Source: an uncultured Prevotella sp.
GTDB lineage: Bacteria > Bacteroidota > Bacteroidia > Bacteroidales > Bacteroidaceae
Reading direction: 5' to 3'
NCBI GenBank assembly: GCA_900547085.1
Contig: URFI01000079.1
Location: forward strand, 1-9,561
DNA length: 9,561 bases
Shown here in pieces: positions 8,401 to 9,561 of this stretch. Both the position numbers and the translations under genes were made by a program. Position 1 is the first letter of the stretch, and each line of letters starts with the position of its first letter. The notes beneath the pieces were generated by a model that had not been told where the DNA came from, did no database searches, and saw only the letters and a program-made list of their open reading frames with translations.

Positions 8401-8868
8401 TTAATCGTCATCATCTTCATCCCATTCATCGTCATCCCATCCAAAGAGAGCTGGACGGATGAAGGCATCCATGCTACGACGGTCTTTCTTCGTGGGACGT
8501 CCGGTTCCACGGGCACGGTCTACAAATCCACTGATGCGACTCACCTCCAACAGTTCGTACTGCTTGGCATCGGTGACATTATCGTAAATCTGCGGAATGA
8601 ATTTAGCCCCCACCCGCTGTTCGATGGTCTTGAGCACCTTGAACGAATAGGTGATGGGCGGTTTCTTGACATCAATCGTTTCGCCGGGCTTGATGACATG
8701 ACTTGGTTTGACGCTCACCCCATTAATGCTCACACGATTGTTCTTGCAAGCATCAGCAGCCAGCGTGCGGGTCTTGAAGATGCGAGCCGCCCAAAGCCAC
8801 TTGTCAAGGCGCGCCGACCCGGTGTCCTTGACACGAAGGTTGGAAGTGGTGGAGGTAGTTTCTGTCAT
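8401..8868 (-). CDS. hslR: S4-domain RNA-binding protein, Hsp15-like
   Basis: A 155-residue protein with an S4 RNA-binding domain at about 19-67 (RLDKWLWAARIFKTRTLAADACKNNRV...PGETIDV) and a later basic motif, GRPTKKDRR (123-131), as in Hsp15. In E. coli Hsp15 binds the 50S subunit carrying a nascent chain without tRNA, and helps recycle stalled ribosomes. That role suits the neighbour pth, which releases peptides from peptidyl-tRNA, but the exact function here is inferred. Oddities are a Thr/Ser-rich leader (MTETTSTTSN), similar to that of PurN downstream, and a strongly acidic tail (145-155, WDDDEWDEDDDD region). The start at 8868 is preceded by AT-rich AATAATTACT with no clear Shine-Dalgarno sequence. 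A 135-bp array of 9-bp repeats lies immediately upstream. Confidence 0.88.
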   Translation of the reverse strand: MTETTSTTSNLRVKDTGSARLDKWLWAARIFKTRTLAADACKNNRVSINGVSVKPSHVIKPGETIDVKKPPITYSFKVLKTIEQRVGAKFIPQIYDNVTDAKQYELLEVSRISGFVDRARGTGRPTKKDRRSMDAFIRPALFGWDDDEWDEDDDD

Positions 8869-8878
8869 AGTAATTATT

Positions 8879-9013
8879 GGGCTTATTAGGCTAATTGGGC
8901 TAATTGGGCTAATTGGGCTAATAAGGCTAATTGGGCTAATTAGGCTAATTAGGCTAATTAGGCTTATTGGCCTTATTAGCCTTATTAGCCCTATTGGCCT
9001 AATTGGCCTAATT
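8879..9013. repeat. Tandem array of fifteen 9-bp units between pth and hslR
   Basis: On the plus strand units 1-10 (8879-8968) follow (A/G)GGCTAATT with a few T/A or A/T changes, for example AGGCTTATT and GGGCTAATA. Units 11-15 (8969-9013) follow (A/G)GCCTAATT, for example GGCCTTATT and GGCCTAATT. The 9-base phase is kept without a slip across all fifteen units. A degenerate sixteenth unit (9014-9022, GGCTATTTG) overlaps the pth stop codon. The array ends ten bases from the hslR start codon and so forms almost all of its leader. The two halves are partly complementary about 8970, so a hairpin or cruciform is possible. Confidence 0.92.
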
Positions 9014-9015
9014 GG

Positions 9016-9561
9016 CTATTTGCCCCCTTTCTTTTTCCCCTGTTGGTTAAACTGGTTCATGGTGATGTCGATGCCAGCCAGGACAAAGCTCTTGATGATT
9101 TCCACCGCCGTGTCGATGGTAGGCTGAAGAACCTGCATGTCAGCCTCATCATAGTGACCGAGCACCCAGTCTACCTGTCCGCCACGTGGATACTCGTTGC
9201 CAATGCCCATGCGCAGACGGGGATAGTTCTGGCCGATGAGCTGCTGAATGTGCCCCAGTCCGTTGTGGCCGCCATTGCTGCCACTACCTTTGAGGCGGAA
9301 CTCGCCTAAGGGCAAGGCCACATCATCTGAAACCACGAGCAAGCGCCGCTGATCAATGTTTTCCTTGTTGAGCCAATAGCGCACGGCATTACCGCTGAGG
9401 TTCATAAACGTGGTAGGCTTGAGCAAGATGATTTTGCGACCCTTCAGACTGGTTTCGGCCACGAAGCCGTAACGCTTATCCTCAAAAACGATATTGGACG
9501 CCTTGGCAAAAGCGTCCAATACCATAAATCCAGTGTTGTGGCGGGTTCCCGCGTATTCAGC
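9016..9561 (-). CDS. pth: Peptidyl-tRNA hydrolase (N-terminus beyond right edge)
   Basis: Cleaves the ester bond of peptidyl-tRNA dropped from ribosomes, recycling tRNA in the cytoplasm. The frame is open to the right edge, and the first visible residues, [12 protein letters not shown], lie upstream of the Met at 9525, so that Met is internal; about 10-15 residues are missing. Counting from the edge, His8 (TRHN) is the catalytic His, Asn54 (TTFMNLSG), Asp79 (VVSDDVALP) and Asn100 (GGHNGL) match the substrate-binding and catalytic positions known from E. coli Pth. 181 residues are visible, consistent with a full length near 195. The C-terminus is Lys/Gly-rich (QQGKKKGGK). It is the first visible gene of a minus-strand cluster with hslR and purN; what lies upstream cannot be seen. 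Identification is firm. Confidence 0.96.
   Translation of the reverse strand, partial: AEYAGTRHNTGFMVLDAFAKASNIVFEDKRYGFVAETSLKGRKIILLKPTTFMNLSGNAVRYWLNKENIDQRRLLVVSDDVALPLGEFRLKGSGSNGGHNGLGHIQQLIGQNYPRLRMGIGNEYPRGGQVDWVLGHYDEADMQVLQPTIDTAVEIIKSFVLAGIDITMNQFNQQGKKKGGK

Noticed and set aside
8263..8889. 208-residue plus-strand open frame across hslR and the purN start
   Set aside because: It is antisense to two well-identified genes, and its sequence shows no family motif.
8708..9127. Plus-strand open frame with a repeated Gly-Leu-Ile pattern
   Set aside because: The pattern is only the 9-bp array read in its one stop-free plus-strand frame of that kind, and both ends lie antisense to hslR and pth. 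There is no plausible start region or known protein feature.

Overview
The window looks like chromosomal DNA from a Bacteroidetes bacterium, most likely Prevotella or a close relative. This rests on four things: a C-terminal tail resembling a type IX secretion (T9SS) sorting domain, a CarboxypepD_reg/plug/beta-barrel outer-membrane protein of the Bacteroidetes type, A-rich start regions without clear Shine-Dalgarno sequences, and the protein sequences themselves. The genus is inferred, not proven.

Left part (1-7507, plus strand). The window opens inside a large modular GH85 endo-beta-N-acetylglucosaminidase, which would cut the chitobiose core of N-glycans. Its catalytic Asn-x-Glu motif is intact. 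It is followed by Ig/FN3-like and two discoidin-like modules, an unrecognised C-terminal module and a T9SS-like tail. A hairpin terminator and a 344-base gap with a weak promoter candidate separate it from a second surface gene, an outer-membrane beta-barrel receptor-like protein with an RG-rich C-terminal tail. Both products would sit at the cell envelope, but no SusC/SusD pair is visible, so a complete polysaccharide-utilisation locus cannot be claimed.

Right part (7735-9561, minus strand). This is a housekeeping cluster read right to left: pth (peptidyl-tRNA hydrolase, cut by the right edge), an Hsp15-like S4 RNA-binding protein, and purN (GAR formyltransferase). It converges on the beta-barrel gene.

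The most unusual content is in two gaps. Between the convergent beta-barrel gene and purN lies a 256-bp element with 10-bp terminal inverted repeats. It holds two 64-bp direct copies (62/64 identical) and a third, inverted copy of the core GTTAACGGACAATAGCGTTG. It also supplies the last ten codons and the stop of purN. Between pth and the S4 gene lies a 135-bp array of fifteen 9-bp units, (A/G)GGCTAATT changing to (A/G)GCCTAATT, which occupies almost the whole leader of the S4 gene. No mobile-element genes, RNA genes or CRISPR arrays were seen.
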